From Planctomycetota bacterium (GTDB lineage Bacteria; Planctomycetota; Phycisphaerae; Phycisphaerales; UBA1924), in NCBI GenBank assembly GCA_030950285.1, contig JAUZRR010000003.1:1-41895 (forward strand): a DNA stretch of 41,895 nucleotides, written 5' to 3'. The notes beneath the pieces were generated by a model. That model was not told where the DNA came from. It did not search any database and worked only from the letters and a program-made list of their open reading frames with translations. Within the stretch, counting starts at the first letter, position 1. Each line of letters begins with the position of its first letter. Positions 33,967 to 41,895 of this stretch are shown one piece after another. Both the position numbers and the translations under genes were made by a program.

Positions 33967-35280
33967 TTGACGTTTCTTCTTGAGATCATCCACCTGGGCA
34001 TCACCAACCTCCGGCTGCACCTGCTGCGGTCGTTCCTGACCGCTCTGGGCATCATCCTCGGCGTCGGTGCGGTCATCACCATGGTCGCGATCGGGGAGGG
34101 CTCCAAGCAGGAGGCCCTCATGCAGATCGAGAGGCTCGGGGCCAAGAACATCATCCTGCGCAGCCAGAAACCGCCCGAGACCAACACCCAGCAGGGCGGG
34201 CAGCGCAGCAGCTTTGTCATCGCCTACGGGCTCACGCGAGACGACCTCGAAGTGATCCGGACCAACTTCGAGGACGCCGAGGTCATCGCGCCCATCAAAG
34301 AGTTCGGCGGGCAGCTCATCAACGGCAACCGGGTTCAGCTCAGCCAGGCCTTCGGCGTCACCCCCGAGCTGCTCAGCGCCGCACGCCTGCGGGTCGACCG
34401 CGGGCGGTACATCTCGCCGGGCGACCTTGCTGAGAAAGGCATGGTCGCGGTGATCGGCAAGGACGTTGCGCGGCAGATGTTCCCTCAGGAAGACCCGCTC
34501 GGACAGACCATCCGCGTTGACGAGAAATCGTTTCTGATTGTCGGCGTGCTCGCCCCGGTCGGGCTCGCGGGCGGGTCGGGCGCTTCACTCATCGGGCGCG
34601 ACCTCAACCTCGACGTGCATGTGCCGATCACCACCGCGCGGTCGGTCTACGGCGACACCGTCATCCGCCGAGAGAGCGGGTCGTTCTCCGGCGCAGAGGT
34701 ACAAATCTCGGAAATCTACGTCGTCAGCAAGAGCCGTGACACGGTGATCGCCGATGCCGAGCGGCTGCAACGGATTATCGACGTCCGCCACGCGGCGAAG
34801 AACGACGTCGTCTCGATCGTCCCCTACGAGTTGCTCGAGGAGGCCAAGCGCACCGCGATGACCTGGCAGGTCGTGCTCGGCGCGATCGCCGGCATTTCGC
34901 TCCTGGTCGGTGGCATCGGGATCATGAACATCATGCTCGCGACGGTGCAGGAACGCACGCGGGAGATCGGTATCCGCCGCGCGGTCGGCGCGACGAGACA
35001 CAACATCACCGCCCAGTTCGTCGTCGAGACCGGCGTGCTCAGCGCCGTCGGGGGGCTCGTCGGCGTGCTTGTCGGGGTGGGGCTCAGTGTCGGGATGGAC
35101 CGCGTCGGGCCGTGGCTCAAAGCCACCTTTGACACCCAGACCGTCATCTCGGCCGAGATCACCGGGTGGTCGGTGGCGCTGGCGTTCACCGTCGCGGTGC
35201 TCACCGGGCTGTTCTTCGGCATTTTTCCTGCGATCAAAGCCGCCCGGCAGGACCCGATCGTCGCGCTCCGGCACGATTAG
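33967..35280 (+). CDS. MacB-type ABC transporter permease
   Basis: Inner-membrane permease subunit, 437 aa, of the MacB/LolC-E class that moves substrates or works mechanically across the periplasm. Start is TTG at 33967 (MTFLLEIIHLGITNLRLHLL). Topology: one N-terminal helix (FLTALGIILGVGAVITMVAI), a periplasmic MacB_PCD domain (about 45-290), and three C-terminal helices with the FtsX signature (IAGISLLVGGIGIMNIMLAT, then REIGIRRAVGATRHNI, and the last AVLTGLFFGIFPAIKAARQ). No ATPase or membrane-fusion gene is adjacent, so its MacB/LolD-like partner must be elsewhere. A palindromic element follows. Confidence 0.93.
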   Translation: MTFLLEIIHLGITNLRLHLLRSFLTALGIILGVGAVITMVAIGEGSKQEALMQIERLGAKNIILRSQKPPETNTQQGGQRSSFVIAYGLTRDDLEVIRTNFEDAEVIAPIKEFGGQLINGNRVQLSQAFGVTPELLSAARLRVDRGRYISPGDLAEKGMVAVIGKDVARQMFPQEDPLGQTIRVDEKSFLIVGVLAPVGLAGGSGASLIGRDLNLDVHVPITTARSVYGDTVIRRESGSFSGAEVQISEIYVVSKSRDTVIADAERLQRIIDVRHAAKNDVVSIVPYELLEEAKRTAMTWQVVLGAIAGISLLVGGIGIMNIMLATVQERTREIGIRRAVGATRHNITAQFVVETGVLSAVGGLVGVLVGVGLSVGMDRVGPWLKATFDTQTVISAEITGWSVALAFTVAVLTGLFFGIFPAIKAARQDPIVALRHD

Positions 35281-35314
35281 CATACTTGCGTCGGTGTATG
35301 TCGTTGTTATGGAT

Positions 35315-35483
35315 GCGTGCCGTTGTCCCCTCGCTTGCGCGAGGGGCTCTACAAGGGCGTTGTGTATCTCGACAAAGGCGTTGTGTATCTCGACAAAGGC
35401 GTTTTTGTACAGAACAAATGTTGTGTACATGACAAATAAAGCCCCTCGCGCAAGCGAGGGGACAGAGCAACACCCCGCAAAGA
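35315..35483. repeat. Palindrome family A, long paired element (locus 5)
   Basis: Left unit cccctcgc-ttgc-gcgagggg (35327-35346) and right unit cccctcgc-gcaa-gcgagggg (35442-35461), inverted to each other. Outside are gcgtgccgttgt (left) and cagagcaacaccccgcaaag (right), both found in reverse complement at 18555-18682. Inside are two perfect copies of a 21-bp unit (ggcgttgtgtatctcgacaaa, given as 35356-35376 and 35377-35397) and a partial third. It fills the gap after the MacB-type gene. Confidence 0.85.
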
Positions 35484-35595
35484 GCAAAGAGAGACAGAGC
35501 CGAACCGTTCAATCCCGAACCCTTCAATCATGGTGAGAGAGGATTCTGCAAGAGGCCCTGGATTCGGCACTCTTTCTCAATCCCCACCCAAAGAA

Positions 35596-35625
35596 CAAGG
35601 ACGGAGGCGTGTGCCTCCGCCCTTG
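35596..35625 (-). terminator. Rho-independent terminator after infC
   Basis: On the minus strand caagggcggaggc pairs with gcctccgtccttg across an ACAC loop (one mismatch), followed by ttcttt. It lies 41 bp after the infC stop. Confidence 0.75.
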
Positions 35626-35665
35626 CGGTTCTCAAAAGATCTTGAGGATCAGTACGCCAGAATGA

Positions 35666-36484
<819 letters not shown>

Positions 36485-36833
36485 GGTAATGCCTCCTGTG
36501 TGTTCAGCAACCGGGAACAAAAGCCGCGACGGCACAACCGCACTCTGGCGGATTCGAGCCTGCGACCGAAACACGATGTGGGATCTTGCGTGGGTTCATG
36601 CGGACATGACGCGGCCGGCTCGACAACAACGCACGACCGATGGGCTCGCAAGCACCGTCGATGTGGAGATTGTTTGTAAAAGCACAGGCCGAACTCCGGG
36701 AGAACCACTCGGTCCGGGCGACACCGTGCCGCCCGACACCCCAAAGACTAACCCAATCCGGCGACCAAAGCAAGCGAAAGCCGGGGCCTCGGGCCCAGAC
36801 CGAGGCTGCGGAGGCTCTCCCGGGGGGCGGGGG
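36485..36833. other. infC leader and kinase gene end; no gene
   Basis: 349 bp between the infC start and the end of the kinase gene on the same strand. It contains the infC ribosome site (AGGAGG, 36497-36492). A frame upstream of the ATC continues open for about 30 codons but has no support as coding. A small hairpin gcctcgg/ccgaggc (36786-36806) lies 28 bp after the kinase stop and may end its transcript, though no T-run follows. Confidence 0.5.
36786..36806 (-). terminator. Possible terminator after the kinase gene
   Basis: Minus-strand stem gcctcgg/ccgaggc of 7 bp with a 7-bp loop, followed by cccggctttcgcttt. Weak because the T-tract is interrupted. Confidence 0.3.
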
Positions 36834-38204
36834 TCAGCTGATCCACTGGATGATGTTGAAGGAGATACTGATCACCGCCACCGCACAGAGCACAATGAAC
36901 AGCCACGGGCGGATCACCTGCCCGCCCGATGCCGAGCGGTCCTCGGGGATCCCGGTCTCGACGGCCGCCTGAGCCTCGGCCGCCGCGAGGGTCGCGATCG
37001 CGTCCGAAGGCAGCACGTCCTTGTGGGCCATCGTTGGCAAGTTGCCCGCCCGCACGTCCCGCAGGTCGAGCAGCAGGTCGGCACACGAGCGGTACCGCTT
37101 GCGGGGGTCCTTGGCCATCATCATCTCGATGACCTCGGAGATGCCGGCCCCGAGCTTGGGGTTGACGTGGTCAGGCGGGACAAGCTCGGCCTTGAGGTGC
37201 TTGTGCATCACCGCCGAGGGGTTTTTGCCGTCGAAGGGCACGCTCCCGGTGACCATGTGGTAGAGCGTCGCGCCGAGCGAATAGATATCCGCCGGCGGGC
37301 CGATGTCCTTCTCGCCGCGGATCTGCTCGGGCGAGATGTAGTAGGGCGTGCCGAACGCTTTGCCCGCTTCGGCTTCGGCGGCTTCCTTGTCGGTGATCGC
37401 GCGGGCGAGCCCCATGTCCGCGAGCTTGGCAACCCCCTCGCGGGTGATCATCACGTTCTTGGGCTTCACGTCGCGGTGGATCAGCCCCTTCGAGTGGGCG
37501 TGCTCGAGCGCCTCGGCGATCTGGATGATCGTGTCGAGCGCCTCGGCTTCGCTGAACCGGCGGTGCTTGACGATGTCGTCGTAGACCGTCCGCCCGTCCA
37601 CGTACTCCATCACGAAGTAGTACAGCTCGCCCGACCTGCCGACGTCGAACGCCTGCACGATGTTGGGGTGGTTGAGCTGGGCTGCGGCCCGTCCCTCGGC
37701 GTAGAACCGCTCGATAAACTGCGGATTGCTCGCAAACTTGGGGGGCAGAATCTTGATCGCGACCGCCCGGTCGAGGCTGATCTGGTTGGCTTTGTAGACC
37801 GTCGCCATCGCGCCGGCGCCGAGCTTGCCCAGGACTTTGTAGCCGGGGATCTTCTGCCCGGAACGCTCGGCTTCGATGATCTGACGGAGGCGGGCGATCT
37901 GCCGTTTGGTGACGTAGTTGTTCTGGACCAGCGCCTGAGCCAGCGAGAGGTGGCTCTGCTGCTGCTCGCGCAGTGTCTTCACGCGGTCGGAGGCTTCGGT
38001 GACCTCGTCCTCGGTCGCCAACCCCTGCTCGATGACCAGCCGCCCGACGAGGGTGTCCACGTTGGTCCCCTCGGGCAGCGCGTCCTGCAACGCCTGCTCG
38101 GCATCGCTGACTGTCGAGGTGTCGCCCGACGGCACCGGACGGGTATCCCCCGCCCCGTCGGGGTCCGGCGTGCTCGCATCCTGCTCGCGGGTGGTGTCGC
38201 TCAT
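36834..38204 (-). CDS. Ser/Thr protein kinase with C-terminal membrane anchor
   Basis: Eukaryotic-like kinase, 456 aa. Residues about 45-112 form two short helical repeats (LVGRLVIEQGLATEDEVTEA and LAQALVQNNYVTKRQIARL) resembling MshEN-type modules. Kinase domain: nucleotide loop KLGAGAMATVY (third Gly is Ala), K151 in AIKIL, HRDVKPKN, DMGLAR in place of DFG, and the GTPYYISPEQ activation segment with SPE for APE. A linker leads to a single C-terminal helix (PWLFIVLCAVAVISISFNII), so the kinase faces the cytoplasm and almost nothing is outside. Start at 38204 (MSDTTREQDASTPDPD). DMG kinases of planctomycetes are often active, so loss of function should not be assumed. No substrate can be named. 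Confidence 0.93.
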   Translation of the reverse strand: MSDTTREQDASTPDPDGAGDTRPVPSGDTSTVSDAEQALQDALPEGTNVDTLVGRLVIEQGLATEDEVTEASDRVKTLREQQQSHLSLAQALVQNNYVTKRQIARLRQIIEAERSGQKIPGYKVLGKLGAGAMATVYKANQISLDRAVAIKILPPKFASNPQFIERFYAEGRAAAQLNHPNIVQAFDVGRSGELYYFVMEYVDGRTVYDDIVKHRRFSEAEALDTIIQIAEALEHAHSKGLIHRDVKPKNVMITREGVAKLADMGLARAITDKEAAEAEAGKAFGTPYYISPEQIRGEKDIGPPADIYSLGATLYHMVTGSVPFDGKNPSAVMHKHLKAELVPPDHVNPKLGAGISEVIEMMMAKDPRKRYRSCADLLLDLRDVRAGNLPTMAHKDVLPSDAIATLAAAEAQAAVETGIPEDRSASGGQVIRPWLFIVLCAVAVISISFNIIQWIS

Positions 38205-38577
38205 CGGTCTTTGTGGCGTTCCTTTGCTGTCGCTGGTCGTTGTTGCCGTGGTGGCCGGTCAGACATCACACTCCTGACGCCCTCCGACAAAGCGTCCAAG
38301 CGTTCGTGCTCATCCCACTCTCTAGTACCTGTTCGGGTGGGTGGTGGTTCGATTCTACCGACTCTCCGCCGCTGCGTGTAGACCGGTTCGCCGAATGCCA
38401 GGATCATTCGGGTTTGCGGACCACCTAGCGTCCGAGTATCACCGCGCAACGCTACCCGCGGCACCTCCACCCGGCACCCGATGGCGTAGGCTAGCGGGAA
38501 TCCCCGACCCCCACACCGACCCCCACACCAACCCCCACACCAACCGCCCCACCACCACGGACGACCCTGTGAAAACA
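38205..38577. other. Divergent kinase-pcrA intergenic region with 12-bp tandem repeat
   Basis: 373 bp without a supportable gene. Three tandem 12-bp units, ccccacaccgac and twice ccccacaccaac (38509-38544), lie 34 bp before the helicase ATG and are in frame with it, so upstream starts would add repeats of PHTD/PHTN. A T-arm-like ggtgg-TTCGATT-ctacc at about 38341-38357 has no matching tRNA body. Promoters are not recognised. Confidence 0.5.
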
Positions 38578-41052
38578 ATGGACTTTGACCACCTTCTCGA
38601 CGACCTGACCCCGCCTCAGAAAGAGGCTGCGACCCACACCGAGGGGCCGCTCCTGATCCTCGCAGCTGCCGGCAGCGGCAAGACCCGGGTCATCACCAGA
38701 CGCATCGCCAACCTCATCGGGTGCGGCGTGCCCCCGTGGTCGATCCTGGCCCTCACGTTTACCAACAAAGCGGCCGGCGAGATGCGCGAGCGGGTCCACA
38801 CCATGCTCGACCCCCAGGGCGACGACCCCCGCCTGACCCGGGGGCTCACCGTCAGCACCTTTCACGCCCTCTGCGCCCGTCTGCTGCGGCGGTACGCCGA
38901 ACTGGCCGAGCACGACGGCGTCAAGCTCGGGATCAAGCCCGACTTCACCATCTACCCCGCCGCCGACCAGCTCGCCGCGATCAAGGCCGCCGTGCTCGCA
39001 CTCGGGCTCTCGACCAGCAACTGGCCGCCGCGCAGCGTGCTCAGCGCGATCTCGGCGGCCAAGAACGAGCTGCTCGACGCCGAGGCGTTCTCACTCCGGG
39101 CGTCCGACTTCTATGCCAAGAACATCGCCAAGCTCTATTCCTCTTATCAAGCCAAGCTCCGGGCTGCCAACGCGGCGGACTTTGACGACCTGCTGGTGCT
39201 GACCGCCAAGATGCTGCGCGACTCACCGGCCGTGCGCGAGGAATGCCAGAAACGCTGGCAGTACCTCATGATCGACGAATACCAGGACACCAACCACGCC
39301 CAGTTCGTCATCGCCTCACTGCTGGCCGGCGACGGGCCCGAGGGCGGTATCGGCCCCAACGTCTGCGTCGTGGGCGATCCTGACCAGGCGATCTATTCCT
39401 GGCGCGGGGCTGACATTACCAACATCCTCGAGTTTGAGGAACGCTACCCCGCTGCCTCGGTCATCACGCTGGGCGAAAACTTCCGCTCGACTGCGCCGAT
39501 CCTTGCGGCTGCCGACGCGCTCATCCGCAACAACAAGCAACGCAAACATAAAGACCTCTACACCAGCCGCGAGGGCGGCGACCCGGTCACGGTTGTCCTC
39601 TGCCGCGACGAACGCCACGAGGCGCAGCTCGTGACCGACTGGCTCCGTTCCCACGCTGAGGACGAGGACGGCGAGGGCGCCCGCTGGCGAGAGATGGCTG
39701 TGTTTTACAGGACAAACGCCCTCAGTCGGGTGATGGAAGACGCCCTCCGCGAGGCCGGCGTCCCCTACGTCATCGCCCGCGGCACCGCGTTCTTTGACCG
39801 CGAAGAGATCAAGCACGCGCTGGGTTACCTGCGCGTCGTCGCCAACCCGGCCGACGATGTTTCGCTCGGTCGGATCGTCAACACCCCCGCCCGAGGCATC
39901 GGCGCAACCTCACTTGGGCGCGTGCGCGAGATGGCGCAGACCACCGGCCTCACGTTGTGGGAAGCGCTCGGCCGGGTCGAGGACGTGCCCGGGCTCTCTG
40001 CCCGCGCGACCAACGCGGTGCGCACGTTCGTCGAGACCGTCCGCGGCTGGACCGGTGGCGGCGCGTTCATGGGCCGCGAGGTCAGCGGCTCGCTCGCTGA
40101 GCTTGTCGAGCGGGTCGTCCGCGAGAGCGGGCTCGAACGGATGTACACCAAGCAGGCCCAGACCAGCAAAAGCGAGAGCGACGCCGAACGGCTCGACAAC
40201 CTCAGTGAGCTGGTCAGCTCGGCTGCGCAGTTTGAAGAGGACTACGACCCGGCGTCCGATCCGTTCGCGTTCCCGGCTGGCGACAGCTTTGCCCCGGCCG
40301 CCGATCCCCAAGCCGACGCTGCCGATGCGACCACCGACCCCGCCACCACCAACACCAACAACAACCCCGCCGAGCAGGCCGAGACCCCGCCGCTCTTGGC
40401 GATGCTTCGGGCGTATCTCGAAAAGGTCTCGCTCGTCGCCGATGCCGACGCGATCGACCCGGCCCAGGGTTCGGTCACACTCATGACCCTGCACGCCGCC
40501 AAGGGGCTCGAGTTCCCGGTGGTCGCGATGATCGGGCTCGAGGAGGGGTTGCTCCCCCACTCGCGGGCGCAGACGTCCGAGTCCGACCTCGAGGAGGAAC
40601 GCCGGCTGTGCTTTGTCGGCATCACCCGCGCGATGGAGCACGTCCAACTCACCAGCGCCAAGTACCGCACCATCCGAGGCATGACCGAACGCACCATCCC
40701 CAGCCGATTCATCGAGGAACTGCCCCGCGAACACGCGAAAGTCAGCGACCAGTCCGACGCCTGGGCCGACACGAGTGACAGCCTGCACAACGACGCCAGC
40801 GACGGCTTCGACGCCGGGCCGACCGACGGACATTCCCGTTCAGGCAGCGCCTACGAAACCAAGCCCGGTGGCAAGCTCGCCCAGGCCCGCCGCGAGCTGC
40901 CGGTGGGGAGCAAGGTCCGCCACCCGCAGTTCGGCGTTGGCGAAGTGCTGAGCCTCGACGGCGGCGCCAGCGTCCGCGCCAAGATCAAGTTCAAACACGT
41001 CGGCGTGAAGACGCTGGTGCTGGAGTATGCGAGGTTGCAGCGGCTGCCTTGA
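38578..41052 (+). CDS. pcrA: ATP-dependent DNA helicase PcrA/UvrD
   Basis: Superfamily I 3'-to-5' helicase for nucleotide excision repair, mismatch repair and removal of RecA from forks, 824 aa. Start at 38578 (MDFDHLLDDLTPPQKEAATH); a GTG three codons earlier (38569) is equally possible. Motif I AAAGSGKT, Ia LTFTNKAAGEM, II IDEYQDTN, III VVGDPDQAIYSWRGAD, IV NFRSTAPIL, V LMTLHAAKGLEFPVV, VI FVGITRA. A disordered Ala/Thr/Asn stretch (ADATTDPATTNTNNNPAEQ) interrupts domain 2B/2A at about 580-602. The C-terminal Tudor-like PcrA module (VRHPQFGVGEVLSLDGG) that binds RNA polymerase is present, favouring pcrA/uvrD over rep. Its last codons recur 260 bp downstream. Confidence 0.95.
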   Translation: MDFDHLLDDLTPPQKEAATHTEGPLLILAAAGSGKTRVITRRIANLIGCGVPPWSILALTFTNKAAGEMRERVHTMLDPQGDDPRLTRGLTVSTFHALCARLLRRYAELAEHDGVKLGIKPDFTIYPAADQLAAIKAAVLALGLSTSNWPPRSVLSAISAAKNELLDAEAFSLRASDFYAKNIAKLYSSYQAKLRAANAADFDDLLVLTAKMLRDSPAVREECQKRWQYLMIDEYQDTNHAQFVIASLLAGDGPEGGIGPNVCVVGDPDQAIYSWRGADITNILEFEERYPAASVITLGENFRSTAPILAAADALIRNNKQRKHKDLYTSREGGDPVTVVLCRDERHEAQLVTDWLRSHAEDEDGEGARWREMAVFYRTNALSRVMEDALREAGVPYVIARGTAFFDREEIKHALGYLRVVANPADDVSLGRIVNTPARGIGATSLGRVREMAQTTGLTLWEALGRVEDVPGLSARATNAVRTFVETVRGWTGGGAFMGREVSGSLAELVERVVRESGLERMYTKQAQTSKSESDAERLDNLSELVSSAAQFEEDYDPASDPFAFPAGDSFAPAADPQADAADATTDPATTNTNNNPAEQAETPPLLAMLRAYLEKVSLVADADAIDPAQGSVTLMTLHAAKGLEFPVVAMIGLEEGLLPHSRAQTSESDLEEERRLCFVGITRAMEHVQLTSAKYRTIRGMTERTIPSRFIEELPREHAKVSDQSDAWADTSDSLHNDASDGFDAGPTDGHSRSGSAYETKPGGKLAQARRELPVGSKVRHPQFGVGEVLSLDGGASVRAKIKFKHVGVKTLVLEYARLQRLP

Positions 41053-41349
41053 AGAAGAGAACGCTTCCGAAGACCCCGGGAGCCATCACTCGCGGCCTCC
41101 TTACTTCTCTGTTCCTCTCTCTCCTCCTCTCCCCGCGCAGTGATGTCCCCCACCCCCTCACCCCCTCACCGTGCCACCGAGGTGCGGCTGCTTGGAGACG
41201 CTCCTCGGTGCTTCCGGCCGCCCGGGAGTCAGAGCACCGAGATCGCCAAGCCGATCTCGGTGGCACGGGGGATGTTCTCGGTGCCACCCCGCCGAGGTTG
41301 CAGCGGCTGCCGTAAGGACAGAGTGTTCCCAAAGATCCCGGGGTGCCAT
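41030..41349. repeat. Direct duplication of the pcrA 3' end and inverted-repeat cluster
   Basis: The stretch from gaggttgcagcggctgcc (end of pcrA, 41030 on) through cttccgaagaccccgggagccatc (to about 41087) recurs, diverged, at 41293-41349 (gaggttgcagcggctgcc, later ttcccaaagatcccggggtgccatc). Between the copies lie several gtgccaccgag/ctcggtggcac segments: 41171-41181 with 41256-41266, and a perfect hairpin accgagatcg/cgatctcggt at 41236-41261. No gene is seen from 41053 to 41387. The duplication is direct observation; its origin is unknown. Confidence 0.7.
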
Positions 41350-41387
41350 CCGAGCCACCCCCCGCCGAGGGGATCGATTCGTGAGCC

Positions 41388-41895
41388 CTACGAGCACCCG
41401 GCCGGGAAGTAGACGATGTCCCAGAGGTCGAGGTCGAGCTGATCGACAACGCGGTCGCCGTTGAGGTCGGCGTGGGGGAGGCCGTTGGTGTGGTCGTTTT
41501 GGTACGCGGTGTCATCGTCGGTATCTGAATCGCCGTCCATGTCCCAGTCGGCGATGCACTTGGGCGTGCCGTAGAAACGGAGTTCGGCGGTGTTCCACGT
41601 CGCGGTGAGCGCCGGCTGGCCGGTGCTGGTGTTGCGGAGCCGGACCTTCCATGTCGCGGTGCCGGTCTCGCCCCAGTGGCGGACGCTGGTGAAGAGGGCA
41701 TCGTCGTAGCTCAGCGACGGGTCGGTACGCGCGACTGCAAAGACGCTCCGAGTCCGCTTGGGCCGACCACCGAAATCCTCGCTGCCGCTCAACGGCCACA
41801 TACGGTCGATCTCGATCTCCAGCGGCCCGATGCCGGGCGGGCTCTCGGCCTGGGAAATGGTGGAGACATTCATCAGCAACTCGACGTGTTCGATT
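41388..41895 (-). CDS. P-domain plus type I dockerin protein, C-terminal part (truncated by window edge)
   Basis: The frame stays open to the right edge, so only the last 168 or so residues are here. IEHVELLMNVSTISQ at the edge and FTSVRHWGETGTATWKVRLR resemble the P/Homo B domain of proprotein-convertase and subtilase-type proteases, which ends in a jelly-roll. Next comes a dockerin-like pair of Asp-rich loops: DWDMDGDSDTDDDTAY (about 40 residues before the end) and ADLNGDRVVDQLDLDLWDIV. The protein ends YFPAGCS, a Cys-terminus common in such planctomycete proteins. It is probably a secreted protease or adhesin; the catalytic part lies outside the window. An internal ATG at 41879 is not the true start. 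Confidence 0.75.
   Translation of the reverse strand, partial: IEHVELLMNVSTISQAESPPGIGPLEIEIDRMWPLSGSEDFGGRPKRTRSVFAVARTDPSLSYDDALFTSVRHWGETGTATWKVRLRNTSTGQPALTATWNTAELRFYGTPKCIADWDMDGDSDTDDDTAYQNDHTNGLPHADLNGDRVVDQLDLDLWDIVYFPAGCS

Noticed and set aside
32285..33970. 561-aa plus-strand open frame across the TauE gene
   Set aside because: Arg/Pro/His-rich shadow in another frame; TauE/SafE repeats are in the frame ending at 33473.
36540..36575. T-arm-like gctcgaatcc on the minus strand upstream of infC
   Set aside because: No tRNA body around it; it lies in the infC leader and the T54 position is C.
36834..38204. Calling the kinase inactive because of DMG, SPE and the missing third glycine
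   Set aside because: Lys, HRD and the Asp of DMG are present, and DMG kinases are common and often active, so only the variation is reported.
38341..38357. tRNA T-arm-like ggtgg-TTCGATT-ctacc
   Set aside because: All five stem pairs form, but there is no matching acceptor stem, D-arm or anticodon arm upstream, so it is not a tRNA gene.

Overview
The window reads as a chromosomal segment of a high-GC planctomycete, most likely of the class Phycisphaerae. The clues are the CDNCGYDLxGL zinc-ribbon membrane protein, a PEP-CTERM surface protein, a dockerin-tailed P-domain protein, a DMG-type Ser/Thr kinase with a C-terminal anchor, frequent TTG/GTG starts, and short palindromic repeats between genes. 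The assignment is inference from gene content; no rRNA or tRNA gene is present to test it. About 36 genes cover nearly all of the window.

Layout from the left. 1-10914: an exported GH95 alpha-L-fucosidase, mutS, a zinc-ribbon membrane protein, thrS, nrdR and a PAS-LuxR regulator. 11013-15743: scoA and scoB, the two halves of a succinyl-CoA:3-ketoacid CoA-transferase, separated by a 3.3-kb segment. That segment holds a minus-strand set (pseudopilin-like protein, small Cys-rich secreted protein, exported membrane-anchored protein, frameshifted MauE/DoxX-like redox membrane protein) and a plus-strand small membrane protein. 15889-21625: a DUF4332 protein, a membrane-anchored protein, an M19 dipeptidase, a lipoprotein M48 protease, ubiE/menG and a B12-domain protein without the cobalt-ligand His. 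21774-26535: a tight ECF sigma / anti-sigma-like / exported protein / xylulokinase operon. 26621-35280: PEP-CTERM protein, typA, LOG-family protein, DUF58 protein, 3D-domain protein, TauE/SafE permease, a small hypothetical and a MacB-type permease. 35666-41895: infC with an apparent ATC start, a Ser/Thr kinase, a PcrA/UvrD helicase, and the C-terminus of a P-domain plus dockerin protein running off the right edge.

Two features stand out. The first is a family of short GC-rich palindromes (core cccctcgc-ttgc-gcgagggg) at five loci. Three loci carry inverted pairs, and two of these share spacer and flanking sequence in opposite orientation; this looks like REPIN or MITE-type dispersal. One solo copy supplies the stop codon of the DUF58 gene. 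A second palindrome family (ccggact-tc-agtccgg) shows the same paired/solo pattern. The second feature is the split scoA/scoB operon and its cargo, an uncharacterised envelope gene set coupling a pseudopilin-like protein, a ten-cysteine secreted protein and a MauE-like protein. Its promoter may contain a (CA)n tract and its last gene is frameshifted.

Most other genes are housekeeping (mismatch repair, tRNA charging, translation initiation, ribosome-associated GTPase, helicase) or typical planctomycete envelope and regulatory genes. Coordinates and starts were chosen by reading Shine-Dalgarno spacing and family N-termini; no database search was run.
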